Under the pieces are notes generated by a model. That model was not told the origin of the DNA and made no database searches. It worked only from the letters and a program-made list of their open reading frames with translations. From UBA12202 sp049595035 (lineage in GTDB: Bacteria > Pseudomonadota > Alphaproteobacteria > Puniceispirillales > UBA1172), in contig JBMYKD010000011.1 in assembly GCA_049595035.1 (NCBI GenBank), positions 1-64,000 of the forward strand: a stretch of 64,000 bases of DNA. Direction: 5' to 3'. The translations under genes and the position numbers were made by a program. This document shows, one piece after another, positions 35,809 through 45,687 of this stretch; within the stretch, counting starts at the first letter, position 1, and each line of letters starts with the position of its first letter.

Positions 35809-36727
35809 TCAGATATCTTCTGCGCTACCGCAACAGAAAACCCTCAATCCGAAACGTGGTATTATCCTGATGATGATGGCCGTTCTGGGCTTTGCGGCCA
35901 TGGATGGTATGTCTAAATATATGGGTGAACGGTATCATATTATTTCCGTTGTTATGATCCGCATGTGGTTTTTTGCTCTATTTGTTGTTGTCTGGAGTGT
36001 TATTAAATCAGGCGGTATAAAAGCGGCGGCCAGATCGCATCATCCTTTTGTGCAATTTCTGCGCGGGGGTTTGCTATCTCTTCAAATCTGTGTCGCGGTC
36101 GCATCATTTGTTATTCTTGGCCTTGCTCAGACACATGCTATTTTTGCCTGCTATCCTCTGCTGGTTGTGGCTCTATCTATTATTTTCCTTGGTGAACGTG
36201 TTGGCTGGCAAAGGATAGCCGCTATAATTATGGGATGTGTTGGCGTATTAATCATTATCCAACCGGGAACAACGGTATTCAAACCCGAAGCCCTAATCGC
36301 TGTTGCGGCAACTCTTGGATTTGCCATTTACAATGTTTTAACCCGTTATGTTGCCAAACGTGACGATCCTGTTACCAGTTTTTTCTGGACAGGAATAGCC
36401 GGATGTATCGTCATATCCATGATTGGCCCCTTTTTCTGGACACCGATTTTGATGCAGGACTGGGCTATGATGATGATGCTATGCGTTACGGCAATGCTGG
36501 CCCATTTACTTATGATCATGGCACTGAATGTTGCCGAAACCACCACCTTACAGCCTTTTGCTCTGTTACAGATTGTTTATAGCACGCTGATTGGCCTTAT
36601 TCTGTTTAAAGAGGTTGTCGAGATGCATGTGTTTGTAGGTGCAGGTATTATCGTTGCATCAGGATTATTTGCTTTCTGGCGTGAAGCCAAATTGAAGCAA
36701 CTAGCACAGACAGATATGGCAAAATAG
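35792..36727 (+). CDS. EamA-family (DMT) transporter
   Basis: About 311 residues with ten hydrophobic segments in two EamA halves (GIILMMMAVLGFAAMDGMSKY and LIAVAATLGFAIYNVLTRY open each half; FLGERVGW and LFKEVVEMHVFVGAGIIVASG are the paired loops). The ATG at 35792 is preferred because it starts shortly before the first membrane segment; an ATG at 35768 is possible. Drug/metabolite exporter of unknown substrate, in a unit with the zinc-ribbon gene. Confidence 0.88.
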   Translation: MTQAPDQISSALPQQKTLNPKRGIILMMMAVLGFAAMDGMSKYMGERYHIISVVMIRMWFFALFVVVWSVIKSGGIKAAARSHHPFVQFLRGGLLSLQICVAVASFVILGLAQTHAIFACYPLLVVALSIIFLGERVGWQRIAAIIMGCVGVLIIIQPGTTVFKPEALIAVAATLGFAIYNVLTRYVAKRDDPVTSFFWTGIAGCIVISMIGPFFWTPILMQDWAMMMMLCVTAMLAHLLMIMALNVAETTTLQPFALLQIVYSTLIGLILFKEVVEMHVFVGAGIIVASGLFAFWREAKLKQLAQTDMAK

Positions 36728-36809
36728 CCATCTGATGGAATGGACTTCAATCTGATTATTTTCTAATATCAGATGATATTATTACTCATAAAAAAGGATT
36801 TCTTTTTCC

Positions 36810-37250
36810 ATGCCTTTTACAACAATTGACTTCGCTCACTTCACGCCATATGCCTCACTCATTGGCGGAATTCTAATTGGTCTTGCCGCCTTTATCCTCA
36901 TGGCTAGTAATGGCCGGGTGATGGGGATTAGTGGCATTTTCGCTTCAGCTCTAATAAATAGGCCTGTGAACGGCTTATGGCGCTGGTTTTTTCTTGCCGG
37001 CACCATTATTGGCCCTCTCATTTATCTGGGATTTAAAGATGAAGGCCTTTTGATGCGGCCAGTTAGCGAAGGGGCTTTACTATATGTGGGCGGATTTATT
37101 GTTGGTCTGGGGGCTATGATTGGTGCTGGCTGTACGTCTGGTCATGGAATATGCGGACTGGCACGGCTTTCGCCACGATCATTTGTCGCTGTCATGACAT
37201 TTATGATCACTGCCGTGATTACCGTCCTGATTATTCATTCCGGTTCATAG
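36810..37250 (+). CDS. YeeE/YedE-family sulfur transporter, first half
   Basis: 146 residues, about four membrane spans. GAGCTSGHGICGLARLSPRSF carries the family cysteine motif used by YeeE-type thiosulfate channels. The second half is encoded separately in the next gene, 12 bases on, in the same frame but with its own ribosome binding site. The pair is the known split form and should assemble into one sulfur-compound uptake unit. Confidence 0.88.
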   Translation: MPFTTIDFAHFTPYASLIGGILIGLAAFILMASNGRVMGISGIFASALINRPVNGLWRWFFLAGTIIGPLIYLGFKDEGLLMRPVSEGALLYVGGFIVGLGAMIGAGCTSGHGICGLARLSPRSFVAVMTFMITAVITVLIIHSGS

Positions 37251-37262
37251 GAGAAGAATATC

Positions 37263-37673
37263 ATGCCTCTTGTTGTAGCATTAGTTTCAGGTGTTCTATT
37301 TGGTATTGGCCTTGCTATGGGCGGAATGCTTGATCCGGCGAAAGTGGTTGGCTTCCTTGATATTTTTGGCACATGGGATCCATCACTTGCCTTTGTCATG
37401 GGCGGTGGTGTGATGATAAACCTGATAGGATATTATGGATTTATCAAACGCATGGATTACCCTGTTTTTGAAGGCCAGTTTCATTTACCGCAAAAACAAT
37501 CATTTGATATGCAACTGATTACAGGTTCAGCTTTATTCGGGATTGGCTGGGGCATCACCGGTCTTTGTCCGGGCCCTGCTGTTGCATCGCTTTTGACAAA
37601 TACGGAAACCGGTGCTTTTTTTCTGATCTCTGTTGCGGCCGGGTTACTGGTTGGTAAGGTTGTCACAAAATAA
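37263..37673 (+). CDS. YeeE/YedE-family sulfur transporter, second half (DUF6691-like)
   Basis: 136 residues with about four spans. GIGLAMGGMLDPAKVVGFLDIFG opens it and GIGWGITGLCPGPAVASL carries the paired cysteine motif. AGGAG precedes the ATG. The gene's end overlaps the convergent hflX gene by 30 bases. Confidence 0.88.
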   Translation: MPLVVALVSGVLFGIGLAMGGMLDPAKVVGFLDIFGTWDPSLAFVMGGGVMINLIGYYGFIKRMDYPVFEGQFHLPQKQSFDMQLITGSALFGIGWGITGLCPGPAVASLLTNTETGAFFLISVAAGLLVGKVVTK

Positions 37674-38939
37674 TTCAGGCCAGCGTGACTGAAACCGCGC
37701 CAGATTTGCATCTGACATCATAACGTGGAAGCATTCGGCTGATGCTTCCGTGTTTTCTTTAACCGATATCATATAACCATGATCATAAAGCCATGATCTG
37801 GCATCACCCTTTGAATATGGTACGGTTATCATAACCTGTTTTTCATCAGCGGCAAAATAATCTTCGATTGCCTTATGCAAATGATCAAAACCCGTTCGTT
37901 CAAGCGCCGATAGCATCACCGCATGTGGAAATCGCTGTTTCAATAATAACAATTGATCCGGTTCAGTGACCTGATCCACTTTATTGCATACATGGATAAC
38001 CCGTCGGTGCTGTTCTTCTTCATCAAGGCCAAGCGATAGCATAACATCATGCACATCTTTTGCTTCTTCGATTACCATTGGGGATGAAGCATCATGAACA
38101 TGAAGCAACAGATCTGCTTCAACCACTTCTTCTAGAGTGCTTTTAAAAGCCTCAACCAGTTCAGTAGGCAATTGACTGATAAACCCAACTGTATCGGCAA
38201 GGATGACCGTCCGGCCAGAATCCAGCTGCATGCCGCGCATAGTCGGATCAAGGGTGGCAAATAGCATATCCTGTGATAGTACCCCTGCCCCGGTGAGCGC
38301 ATTAAACAATGTTGATTTACCAGCATTTGTATAACCAATCAGGGCAATGGAGGGCGTTTCATTCCGCTTGCGGTTTTGCCGCTGAATGGTTCGCGTGCGG
38401 ACAACTTCGCGCAATTCTGATTTGATTTTGATAATCTGATCATCAAGCATTCGGCGATCAAGTTCAATTTGACGTTCTCCCGGCCCGCCTAGAAACCCAC
38501 CACCGCCGCGCTGTCTTTCCAGGTGCGTCCAGCTTCGCACTAACCGGCTACGCTGAAAGGTAAGGGCAGCAAGTTCAACCTGCAAACGGCCTGCATTCGT
38601 GGTGGCACGTTCACCAAAGATTTCTAGAATTAATGCCGTGCGATCAATAACCTTACACCCCAGCTGTTGTTCCAGATTGCGTTGCTGTACAGGGGTAAGG
38701 CTGGCATTGATCACAAGCAGACTATGATCATCCGCTTCTTGATTGATGCGTTCAATAACACCGGCCCCGATCAATGTAGCCGCTCTTGGGTTATTGATCC
38801 GGACACTGATGCTTTGCTGAACCGGAAGTCCGATTGCCTCAACAAGACGCACGGCTTCAGCAAGCATCATCTCAGCTGGTCTTGATGATGTTTCTTCCCG
38901 CATATCCGGATGCAGAACAATGGCATGATCAATACCCAT
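37644..38939 (-). CDS. hflX: Ribosome-associated GTPase HflX
   Basis: 431 residues. An N-terminal nucleotide-binding subdomain (LIGAGVIERI, LTPVQQRNLE) and a glycine-rich linker (RQRGGGGFLGGPGERQIELDRR) come before the G domain. In the G domain are GYTNAGKST (G1, near residue 205), DTVGFISQLPTELVEAF (G3), and NKVDQ (G4). HflX splits stalled or heat-inactivated ribosomes. In many alphaproteobacteria it directly follows hfq; here it is about 8 kb away. Confidence 0.95.
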   Translation of the reverse strand: MGIDHAIVLHPDMREETSSRPAEMMLAEAVRLVEAIGLPVQQSISVRINNPRAATLIGAGVIERINQEADDHSLLVINASLTPVQQRNLEQQLGCKVIDRTALILEIFGERATTNAGRLQVELAALTFQRSRLVRSWTHLERQRGGGGFLGGPGERQIELDRRMLDDQIIKIKSELREVVRTRTIQRQNRKRNETPSIALIGYTNAGKSTLFNALTGAGVLSQDMLFATLDPTMRGMQLDSGRTVILADTVGFISQLPTELVEAFKSTLEEVVEADLLLHVHDASSPMVIEEAKDVHDVMLSLGLDEEEQHRRVIHVCNKVDQVTEPDQLLLLKQRFPHAVMLSALERTGFDHLHKAIEDYFAADEKQVMITVPYSKGDARSWLYDHGYMISVKENTEASAECFHVMMSDANLARFQSRWPELFCDNLTNQ

Positions 38940-39016
38940 CAGGGCTGTTCACTAAATGATAAAATCATACTATACCTAGATATAAAGACTAGCTAAATGT
39001 CAATGACTGGTGACCT

Positions 39017-39649
39017 ATGAATCCACATAAAACAACAATTCATGTTGATATTTTTTCCGATATCATCTGTCCATGGTGTTATATTGGCTGGAAGCGCATT
39101 GCCACCGCTGCCGAAATGCACCAACATGTCAACCTCGACATATCTTGGCGGGCTTTTTTACTTAACCCCCAAATGCCAGAAGCCGGAATGGACAGGCAGG
39201 CCTATATTCAGGCAAAGTTTGGACAGGCTGGTGGCGCTTTTTATGATCGTGTAGCCGAAGTGGGCAAACATGTTGGTATTGATTTCAATTTTTCCGCCAT
39301 TACACGAACACCGGATAGCAAGCCTGCCCATTATCTGATCAAAGCGGCTTGGCAACATGCGCATACAATCAATATAAAAATGATGGCAGATTATTTTGAA
39401 CATGGCATAGATATCAGCGGACCAGATTATCATGCGGCTATCATGGAAGAATTTGATATTTCATCAAGCCAGATTGATCTGGCAAAAACACAAGTGCAGG
39501 CTGACCTTGAAGAAGCCAGCATGATGGATATCCATGGCGTTCCCTACATCATTATTGAACACCGCTGGGCTGTATCCGGTGCGCATCCACCACAGGCATT
39601 TCTGCCCCTATTTGATGCTGCGATAAATGCCAAATTAGCATCAACATGA
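39017..39649 (+). CDS. DsbA-family (FrnE-like) thiol oxidoreductase
   Basis: 210 residues with the CPWC active site at residues 18-21 (DIICPWCYIGWKR), cis-Pro loop HGVPYIIIEHRWAVSGAHPPQAF near the end and an all-alpha insert between. No signal peptide, so it should be a cytoplasmic FrnE-like protein rather than the periplasmic DsbA. Confidence 0.9.
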   Translation: MNPHKTTIHVDIFSDIICPWCYIGWKRIATAAEMHQHVNLDISWRAFLLNPQMPEAGMDRQAYIQAKFGQAGGAFYDRVAEVGKHVGIDFNFSAITRTPDSKPAHYLIKAAWQHAHTINIKMMADYFEHGIDISGPDYHAAIMEEFDISSSQIDLAKTQVQADLEEASMMDIHGVPYIIIEHRWAVSGAHPPQAFLPLFDAAINAKLAST

Positions 39650-39652
39650 TGC

Positions 39653-39690
39653 TTAGGCCTTATATTTACTGATGCGCCTGTCTGGCCTAA
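39653..39690. terminator. Inverted repeat between convergent dsbA-like gene and mfd
   Basis: TTAGGCC (39653-39659) and GGCCTAA (39684-39690) form a 7-bp stem with a long 24-base loop; the right arm overlaps the mfd stop codon. Could stop transcription from both sides, though the loop is long. Confidence 0.4.
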
Positions 39691-42600
39691 AGCAAGGCCA
39701 CAATATCATCAATTAATTTACGAGATGTATCAATCCGTTTCGATAAAGGTATGGTTTGACGAACAACCAGTTTCTGATCACCGGTAACCTGCATAATGCC
39801 TGATTTCTTATTGATCAGTCCGATTAAGGCATCCGGATTCGGAAAATGGTTATGACGGAAAGTCACACTCATGCCTTTGGGGCCAGCATCCAGTTTTTCA
39901 ATATGAGCCATGCGGCATCTGATTTTGATAATAATGGTATCAATCAGATTCTGCACCTCTTGCGGTAAGGGGCCAAAACGATCAACAAGTTCTGCTACCA
40001 GTTCATCATGATCATTTAAGCTTTCTAATGCTGCTATCCGCCGATAAAGCGATAGCCGAACAGACAGGTCAGGAACATATTCGTCAGGGATTAGGATAGA
40101 TGCCCCAAGATTAATTGCCGGTGACCATTTATCCTGCTGGGCGTCCTGATCATCTGATACACCAGATTTTACATCTTTGACAGCATCATCAAGCATAGAC
40201 TGATATAGTTCCACCCCTACCTCACGCACATGCCCTGATTGTTCATCACCAAGCAGGTTCCCTGCCCCGCGAATATCCAGATCATATGATGCCAGTGTAA
40301 ATCCGGCACCAAGCGCATCCAGCGTCTGCATCACCTCCAGCCGGCGTTTTGATTGCGGGGTAAGCATCCGTGACGGATCAGTGGTAAGATAGGCATAGGC
40401 GCGTTGTTTTCCGCGCCCGATACGGCCACGCAATTGATATAATTGTGATAACCCGAACATATCAGCACGATGAATAATCATGGTATTGGCAGACGGAATA
40501 TCAATTCCGGATTCGATAATATTTGTTGCCAGCAAAATATCAGCCTCACCATCAGCAAAACGGGTCATAGCATCATCCAGTTCTGCTGCCGGCATTTGCC
40601 CATGTGCGGTGATAATCCGTGCATCAGGTATCATATCCATCAATCGGTCATAGGTTCGCGGCAGATATTCAATGCGCGGGCTGACACAGAATATCTGTCC
40701 ACCCCTATGACGTTCACGCTTGATCGCTTCGGCCAGAACCACATGATCCCAGGGGCCAACAGATGTACGGATAGCCAGCCTATCCACCGGCGGGGTAGCA
40801 ATAATCGACATATCGCGAACGCCTGATAAAGCCATCTGCAATGTACGGGGGATAGGTGTAGCGGTAAGCGTCAGGACATGGATATTCCCCCGCAAGGTTT
40901 TAAGACGCTCTTTCTGGCTAACCCCGAAATGCTGTTCCTCATCAACAATGATCAGCCCAAGATTGTTAAATTGTATCTGTCTAGATAAAAGGGCATGGGT
41001 TCCGATAGCAATCTGAACATCTCCATTTGCTAACCCTTCCTTGATCTGATTGGCCTGTTTAGTTGTTGTCATTCGTGACAGAACGCCAATATCAATCCCG
41101 AACCCGCTAAATCGTTCAGTAAATACCTTACCATGCTGGCGTGCCAGCAAAGTGGTCGGCGTGACCACAGCCACCTGATATCCTGACATAGCTGCAACAA
41201 AAGCCGCCCGCATAGCCACTTCGGTTTTCCCAAAACCAACATCACCACAAATTAACCTATCCATGACGCGACCTGAACGCATATCATTCAGGGTTTCATT
41301 GATAGCATCCTGCTGGTCTTCTGTTTCTGCATAGGTAAAGCGTTGGCAGAACTCGGCATAACTGGCTGGTTCAGCATAAAATTGCTCTGTCTTGGATATT
41401 TTGCGCAATGCCGCTACTTTGATTAGCTGCCCTGCAATATCCTTGATGCGTTTCTTGATACGCGCCTTCTTGGCCTGCCATGCAACGCCGCCCAGCTTAT
41501 CCAGTGCGACCTCACCCCCTTCGCGGCCATAGCGTGAAAGCAAGTCAATATTCTCTACCGGCAAATACAGCTTGTCTCCACCTGCATAGACAAGCAGAAC
41601 ACAATCATGATCTGCGCCAAGAATGTTCAGTGTTTCAAGGCTTTCATAGCGGCCTATACCGTGATCCACATGAACAACCAGATCACCTTCATTAAGGCTA
41701 GATACCTCACGCAGAAAATGTTCTGCCCGGCGTCGTCTGCCTTGCGGACGATGCAATCGGCGGCCAAAAATATCCTGTTCCGTCAGAACAAACAGCTCAG
41801 ACATAATAAAGCCATGTTCCAAAGGCCATACCATCAGATTAACAGCAGCCGGCACCATATCTTTCCAGCTGGAAATGATATGAACATCATCAGTGCTAGA
41901 CATATATTGCCCTAATCGTGATGAAAGACGTTCCAATCCACCGCGACTAGATGCGGCCAGAATAGCGGTCTGGGATGCGCCACGATGTTCAAGCAATTGC
42001 CGCAACTCAGCCAGATCATGATCATCATTTGCAGACTGATTTTGATATAGCAAAGGTGATTTTTTGCTATTAATAACAATATGTTCTGAATCATTATTTA
42101 TATCAGATATAAATGACATAAACTGCATCACCGCCTGTCCTGACTGCATGGCTGTATGGGTATGATCCGTCAGGTAAAGCGCATCAGGCGGCAATGGCCT
42201 GAATACCTCATCAGAATTGGTTTCAGCCTGTGCATATTCTGAACGGGCCGTATAAAAATCTTGTATCTGTTCAAACCGGTTTTGGCGCATAACTGCTGTT
42301 TCATCTGCTTGAACTACCAGCATATTATCGCAATATTCCGATAGATGGGTTAAATCATCATGGAATAGCGGTAGATAATGTTCGATACCAGTAACACGGC
42401 GGCCAGTTGATACCACCTGATAAAGGACGTCACGGCTGGCTATCCCGCCAAAACTGTCTATGTAATGACGGCGGAAGCGCGTGATGCTAGCTTCATCCAT
42501 AGGAATTTCACTTACCGGATAAAGCCTGACATGAGAAATCAGATCACCACTCCGCTGGGTTTCCGGGTCAAAGGTTTTGATGCTTTCTATCTCATCCCCG

Positions 42601-43166
42601 AATAGATCAAGCCGCACCGCAACTGATCCCCCCGGCGGGAAGACATCAATGATACCGCCACGCAAGGCATATTCCCCCGGTTCACGGACAGTATTGGTGC
42701 GGTGATAGGCATTCGCTTCTGCATATGCTGTGAAAGCAGATTGCCCCACATGCCCGCCTGCCGTTAATTCAATGCTACCATTGGTAAAATATTCAGGCAT
42801 AGGGTTTTTTTGTAGCCACGCATTGACCGTTGTCAGGATGATCCCCTGCCTAAACTGACCACTAGCCAGCATAGACAAGGCCTTAATCCTCTGGCCTATC
42901 AACTGGGAGCTAGGTGATACACGATCATAAGGCAGGCAATCCCATGCAGGAAATCGAAGAATATCTTCAGCAGGCACACCAAGAGCAAGCAGACTGTTTT
43001 CCATTTCCACCATAGCAGCATCATTGACACTAATATGAACAAGATGGCCTTTATGCCGACCAGACAGATCATAAAGCAATAATCCATCAAGCCCCGGGGA
43101 TACGCCCTCAATGGTAATGGTTTTGCCTGCGTCCGGCAGGTGTAATTCATGCCAAGATAGATTCAT
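39687..43166 (-). CDS. mfd: Transcription-repair coupling factor Mfd
   Basis: 1159 residues, full length. UvrB-homology modules come first (YDRVSPSSQLIGQRIKAL), then the RNA polymerase-interaction domain (GDLVVHVDHGIGRYESLE), the RecG-like translocase with CGDVGFGKTEVAMRAAF, VTPTTLLARQH, IVDEEQHFGVSQKE and ATPIPRTLQMALSG, and the TRG motif QLRGRIGRGKQRAYAY, with the C-terminal regulatory D7 domain. It removes stalled RNA polymerase and recruits UvrA. It follows sdhE by 30 bases. Confidence 0.97.
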   Translation of the reverse strand: MNLSWHELHLPDAGKTITIEGVSPGLDGLLLYDLSGRHKGHLVHISVNDAAMVEMENSLLALGVPAEDILRFPAWDCLPYDRVSPSSQLIGQRIKALSMLASGQFRQGIILTTVNAWLQKNPMPEYFTNGSIELTAGGHVGQSAFTAYAEANAYHRTNTVREPGEYALRGGIIDVFPPGGSVAVRLDLFGDEIESIKTFDPETQRSGDLISHVRLYPVSEIPMDEASITRFRRHYIDSFGGIASRDVLYQVVSTGRRVTGIEHYLPLFHDDLTHLSEYCDNMLVVQADETAVMRQNRFEQIQDFYTARSEYAQAETNSDEVFRPLPPDALYLTDHTHTAMQSGQAVMQFMSFISDINNDSEHIVINSKKSPLLYQNQSANDDHDLAELRQLLEHRGASQTAILAASSRGGLERLSSRLGQYMSSTDDVHIISSWKDMVPAAVNLMVWPLEHGFIMSELFVLTEQDIFGRRLHRPQGRRRRAEHFLREVSSLNEGDLVVHVDHGIGRYESLETLNILGADHDCVLLVYAGGDKLYLPVENIDLLSRYGREGGEVALDKLGGVAWQAKKARIKKRIKDIAGQLIKVAALRKISKTEQFYAEPASYAEFCQRFTYAETEDQQDAINETLNDMRSGRVMDRLICGDVGFGKTEVAMRAAFVAAMSGYQVAVVTPTTLLARQHGKVFTERFSGFGIDIGVLSRMTTTKQANQIKEGLANGDVQIAIGTHALLSRQIQFNNLGLIIVDEEQHFGVSQKERLKTLRGNIHVLTLTATPIPRTLQMALSGVRDMSIIATPPVDRLAIRTSVGPWDHVVLAEAIKRERHRGGQIFCVSPRIEYLPRTYDRLMDMIPDARIITAHGQMPAAELDDAMTRFADGEADILLATNIIESGIDIPSANTMIIHRADMFGLSQLYQLRGRIGRGKQRAYAYLTTDPSRMLTPQSKRRLEVMQTLDALGAGFTLASYDLDIRGAGNLLGDEQSGHVREVGVELYQSMLDDAVKDVKSGVSDDQDAQQDKWSPAINLGASILIPDEYVPDLSVRLSLYRRIAALESLNDHDELVAELVDRFGPLPQEVQNLIDTIIIKIRCRMAHIEKLDAGPKGMSVTFRHNHFPNPDALIGLINKKSGIMQVTGDQKLVVRQTIPLSKRIDTSRKLIDDIVALL

Positions 43167-43196
43167 GGAAATGACTTCAATCTGTTATGGATAGGG

Positions 43197-43463
43197 CTAC
43201 TGACGTGACCGAACATGCGCAATCAGCAGGTCGAGGGCTTCGGTATTCAGATTGGCAGGAACTGCTAACTGTCCGCTGACAATACCCCATATGGCCGGAT
43301 CACCCAATTCTAGCAGGGCTTCATAGCTTTCCAGTGCGGTCGCATTCATATCAGGCAATTTTTCTTTGGCAAACTGGCATAACAATGTGTCTGTTTCTCT
43401 TGTTCCTGTATAACAGGATTGATAGATGAGACGCCGAACTTTATCTTGTTGATTTTCACTCAT
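43197..43463 (-). CDS. sdhE: Succinate dehydrogenase assembly factor SdhE
   Basis: 88 residues from the ATG at 43463, which has GAGGG five bases upstream; a longer reading frame with no binding site is rejected. RRLIYQSCYTGTRETD matches the RGxxE-type motif (here TGTRETD), and LEQYEALLELGDPAIW-like sequence follows (ALESYEALLELGDPAIWG). SdhE helps attach FAD to the flavoprotein subunit of succinate dehydrogenase. Divergent from recG by 71 bases, the usual order in this class. Confidence 0.9.
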   Translation of the reverse strand: MSENQQDKVRRLIYQSCYTGTRETDTLLCQFAKEKLPDMNATALESYEALLELGDPAIWGIVSGQLAVPANLNTEALDLLIAHVRSRQ

Positions 43464-43534
43464 TTTCACCCTCTGCTTTTTGCCTTGAATGAGATAGCAT
43501 AGCCATATCAAAAAATATAGCGTATGTGTAAAGA

Positions 43535-45661
43535 ATGAGAGACAGCGGGTATCGGAAATTTGAACGTCCCATTATTCTCTTTCCCCTGTTTCGAGGTGTC
43601 GAAACACTCAAAGGGATAGGGCCGCGGCTATCTAGTATTATCGCCAAGCGCATAGGCACACATGCAATTGATCTGCTCTGGCATATTCCTGTCGGGCTAA
43701 TTCACCGCCATATTAGGCCGGCACTACCGCATATCAGGGATGGCGAAGTGGTTACGTTGGCTCTCACCGCTATTCAGCATGATAAACCACCACCTCGTTC
43801 CCGTCGGCCTTTTCGGGTCATCTGCCAGCATAATGATGGACAGAATGATAGCATCGTTGAGATTATCTTTTTCCATGCCAAGGGAAATTATGTTGAAACT
43901 CAGCTCCCATTAGGACAAACCCGGCTTGTCAGCGGGCGGGCAGAATGGTTCAGGCAACAATTACAAATGGCACATCCGGATTATATTGTGCCGCCAGATC
44001 AGGCAGAGGCTATCCCTGAATATGAATCTGTTTATATGCTGACCGCCGGCTTAACAGCAAAGCCATTGCGCAATGCTATCAATCAGTCGCTTGCCCTCAT
44101 TCCTGATTTACCAGAATGGATAGACAGCAACATTATATCCCGATTTGGCTGGCCATCATGGCAGGATGCCATGCACCAGATACATCATCCGAAAACCCAA
44201 AAGGATTTACTACCCGGTGATCCATCACGCATGCGGCTAGCTTATGATGAATTATTTGCCAATCAATTGGCTCTGGCCATGGTCAGAGAACATAGCACTA
44301 CCACAAATGGTCGTATCTTTGCTGGTGATGGCAGATTAACGCAAGCTTTGCTTTCATCCCTTCCCTTTGAATTGACCGCTGCCCAAAACCGTGTCGTGAA
44401 AGAGATTTCCGCAGACCAGTTGTCCGAAAACCGGATGCTTCGCCTGCTTCAGGGTGATGTTGGGGCTGGAAAAACATTAGTTGCGCTTATGGCTATGCTG
44501 AATGTGATGGAAACTGGAGCACAAGCCGCCATTATTGCCCCGACAGAAGTGCTAGCCAGACAGCATTATCAATCGATCAACCAGATGCTGGAACCGCTGG
44601 GATTAAAAGCGTGTTTGCTTCTCGGGAAAATGAAAGCACAAGACAAAAGAGAGGCACTGGAGGCCATCGAAAACGGAACGGCATCCCTTATCATTGGCAC
44701 TCATGCCCTGATTTCCGATCAGACTGTTTTTGATGATCTTGGGCTGGTGGTAATTGATGAACAGCATCGCTTTGGGGTTCGGCAACGCCTGATATTAGGG
44801 CAGAAAGGCAAAGCGGTTGATGTTTTGCTGATGACAGCCACCCCTATCCCGCGCACCCTTGCCATGACCGCTTATGGTGATCTCAACACCTCCATTCTGG
44901 ATGAGAAACCGGCTAATCGCCAGCCTATTGTTACGACAGCCATGCCTATTGATAAAATGGATAATATTATCAATCGATTAAAAACAACGGTATCTGCAGA
45001 TAAACGTGCCTACTGGATTTGTCCGTTAATTGAAGAATCAGATGTGCTGGATGTTGCCGCTGCCGAAGACCGGTTCATTCATCTTTCAGCGGCTTTACCC
45101 GAATGTCATCCTGTTCTTGTCCATGGACGAATGAAACCTGACGAACGCGAAGATGCCATGGAAAAGTTCAGGATGGGTCATTCACAATTGCTCATTGCCA
45201 CCACCGTCATTGAAGTTGGTGTCGATATCCCCGAAGCTAGCATCATGATCATCGAATCCGCAGAACGATTTGGTTTAGCGCAATTGCATCAATTGAGAGG
45301 CAGAGTAGGCAGAGGAGCTGAAAAATCATCATGCGTGTTGTTATATAATGCCCCTATCAGTGATATTGCCAAATCAAGACTTTCCATCATGCGTGAGACA
45401 AATGACGGCTTCCGCATTGCCAGTGAAGATTTACGCTTGCGTGGCCCTGGTGAAGTTCTGGGAAAAAGACAATCCGGTGATCCAGAGTTTATGCTAGCTG
45501 ATCTGGCATATCATGATGACTTGCTGGCCATAGCTCATGATGAAGCGCAGAATATCATTTCAAAAGACCCCGTGCTTGCCCATGAAAATCATGAAGCCCA
45601 CCGAATATTGATGGCATTATTTGAACGTGATCAGGCGGTTACATATCTTGCAGGCGGTTAA
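43535..45661 (+). CDS. recG: ATP-dependent DNA helicase RecG
   Basis: 708 residues. Wedge/OB domain at the start (LFRGVETLKGIGPRLSSIIAKR, LIHRHIRPALPHIRDGE), then the superfamily 2 motor: LLQGDVGAGKTLVALMAM, IAPTEVLARQHY, GTHALISDQ, VIDEQHRFGVRQR, MTATPIPRTLAM, and HQLRGRVGRGAEKSSCVLL. It remodels stalled forks and D-loops. It faces the DUF502 gene at its 3' end. Confidence 0.97.
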   Translation: MRDSGYRKFERPIILFPLFRGVETLKGIGPRLSSIIAKRIGTHAIDLLWHIPVGLIHRHIRPALPHIRDGEVVTLALTAIQHDKPPPRSRRPFRVICQHNDGQNDSIVEIIFFHAKGNYVETQLPLGQTRLVSGRAEWFRQQLQMAHPDYIVPPDQAEAIPEYESVYMLTAGLTAKPLRNAINQSLALIPDLPEWIDSNIISRFGWPSWQDAMHQIHHPKTQKDLLPGDPSRMRLAYDELFANQLALAMVREHSTTTNGRIFAGDGRLTQALLSSLPFELTAAQNRVVKEISADQLSENRMLRLLQGDVGAGKTLVALMAMLNVMETGAQAAIIAPTEVLARQHYQSINQMLEPLGLKACLLLGKMKAQDKREALEAIENGTASLIIGTHALISDQTVFDDLGLVVIDEQHRFGVRQRLILGQKGKAVDVLLMTATPIPRTLAMTAYGDLNTSILDEKPANRQPIVTTAMPIDKMDNIINRLKTTVSADKRAYWICPLIEESDVLDVAAAEDRFIHLSAALPECHPVLVHGRMKPDEREDAMEKFRMGHSQLLIATTVIEVGVDIPEASIMIIESAERFGLAQLHQLRGRVGRGAEKSSCVLLYNAPISDIAKSRLSIMRETNDGFRIASEDLRLRGPGEVLGKRQSGDPEFMLADLAYHDDLLAIAHDEAQNIISKDPVLAHENHEAHRILMALFERDQAVTYLAGG

Positions 45662-45687
45662 AATATTAAATATTATCATTAATTTAA

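Noticed and set aside
36810..37673. The two YeeE/YedE genes as one gene broken by a stop codon
   Set aside because: They are in the same frame, but the second has its own AGGAG and ATG, each half has its own cysteine motif, and a two-gene form is a known arrangement.
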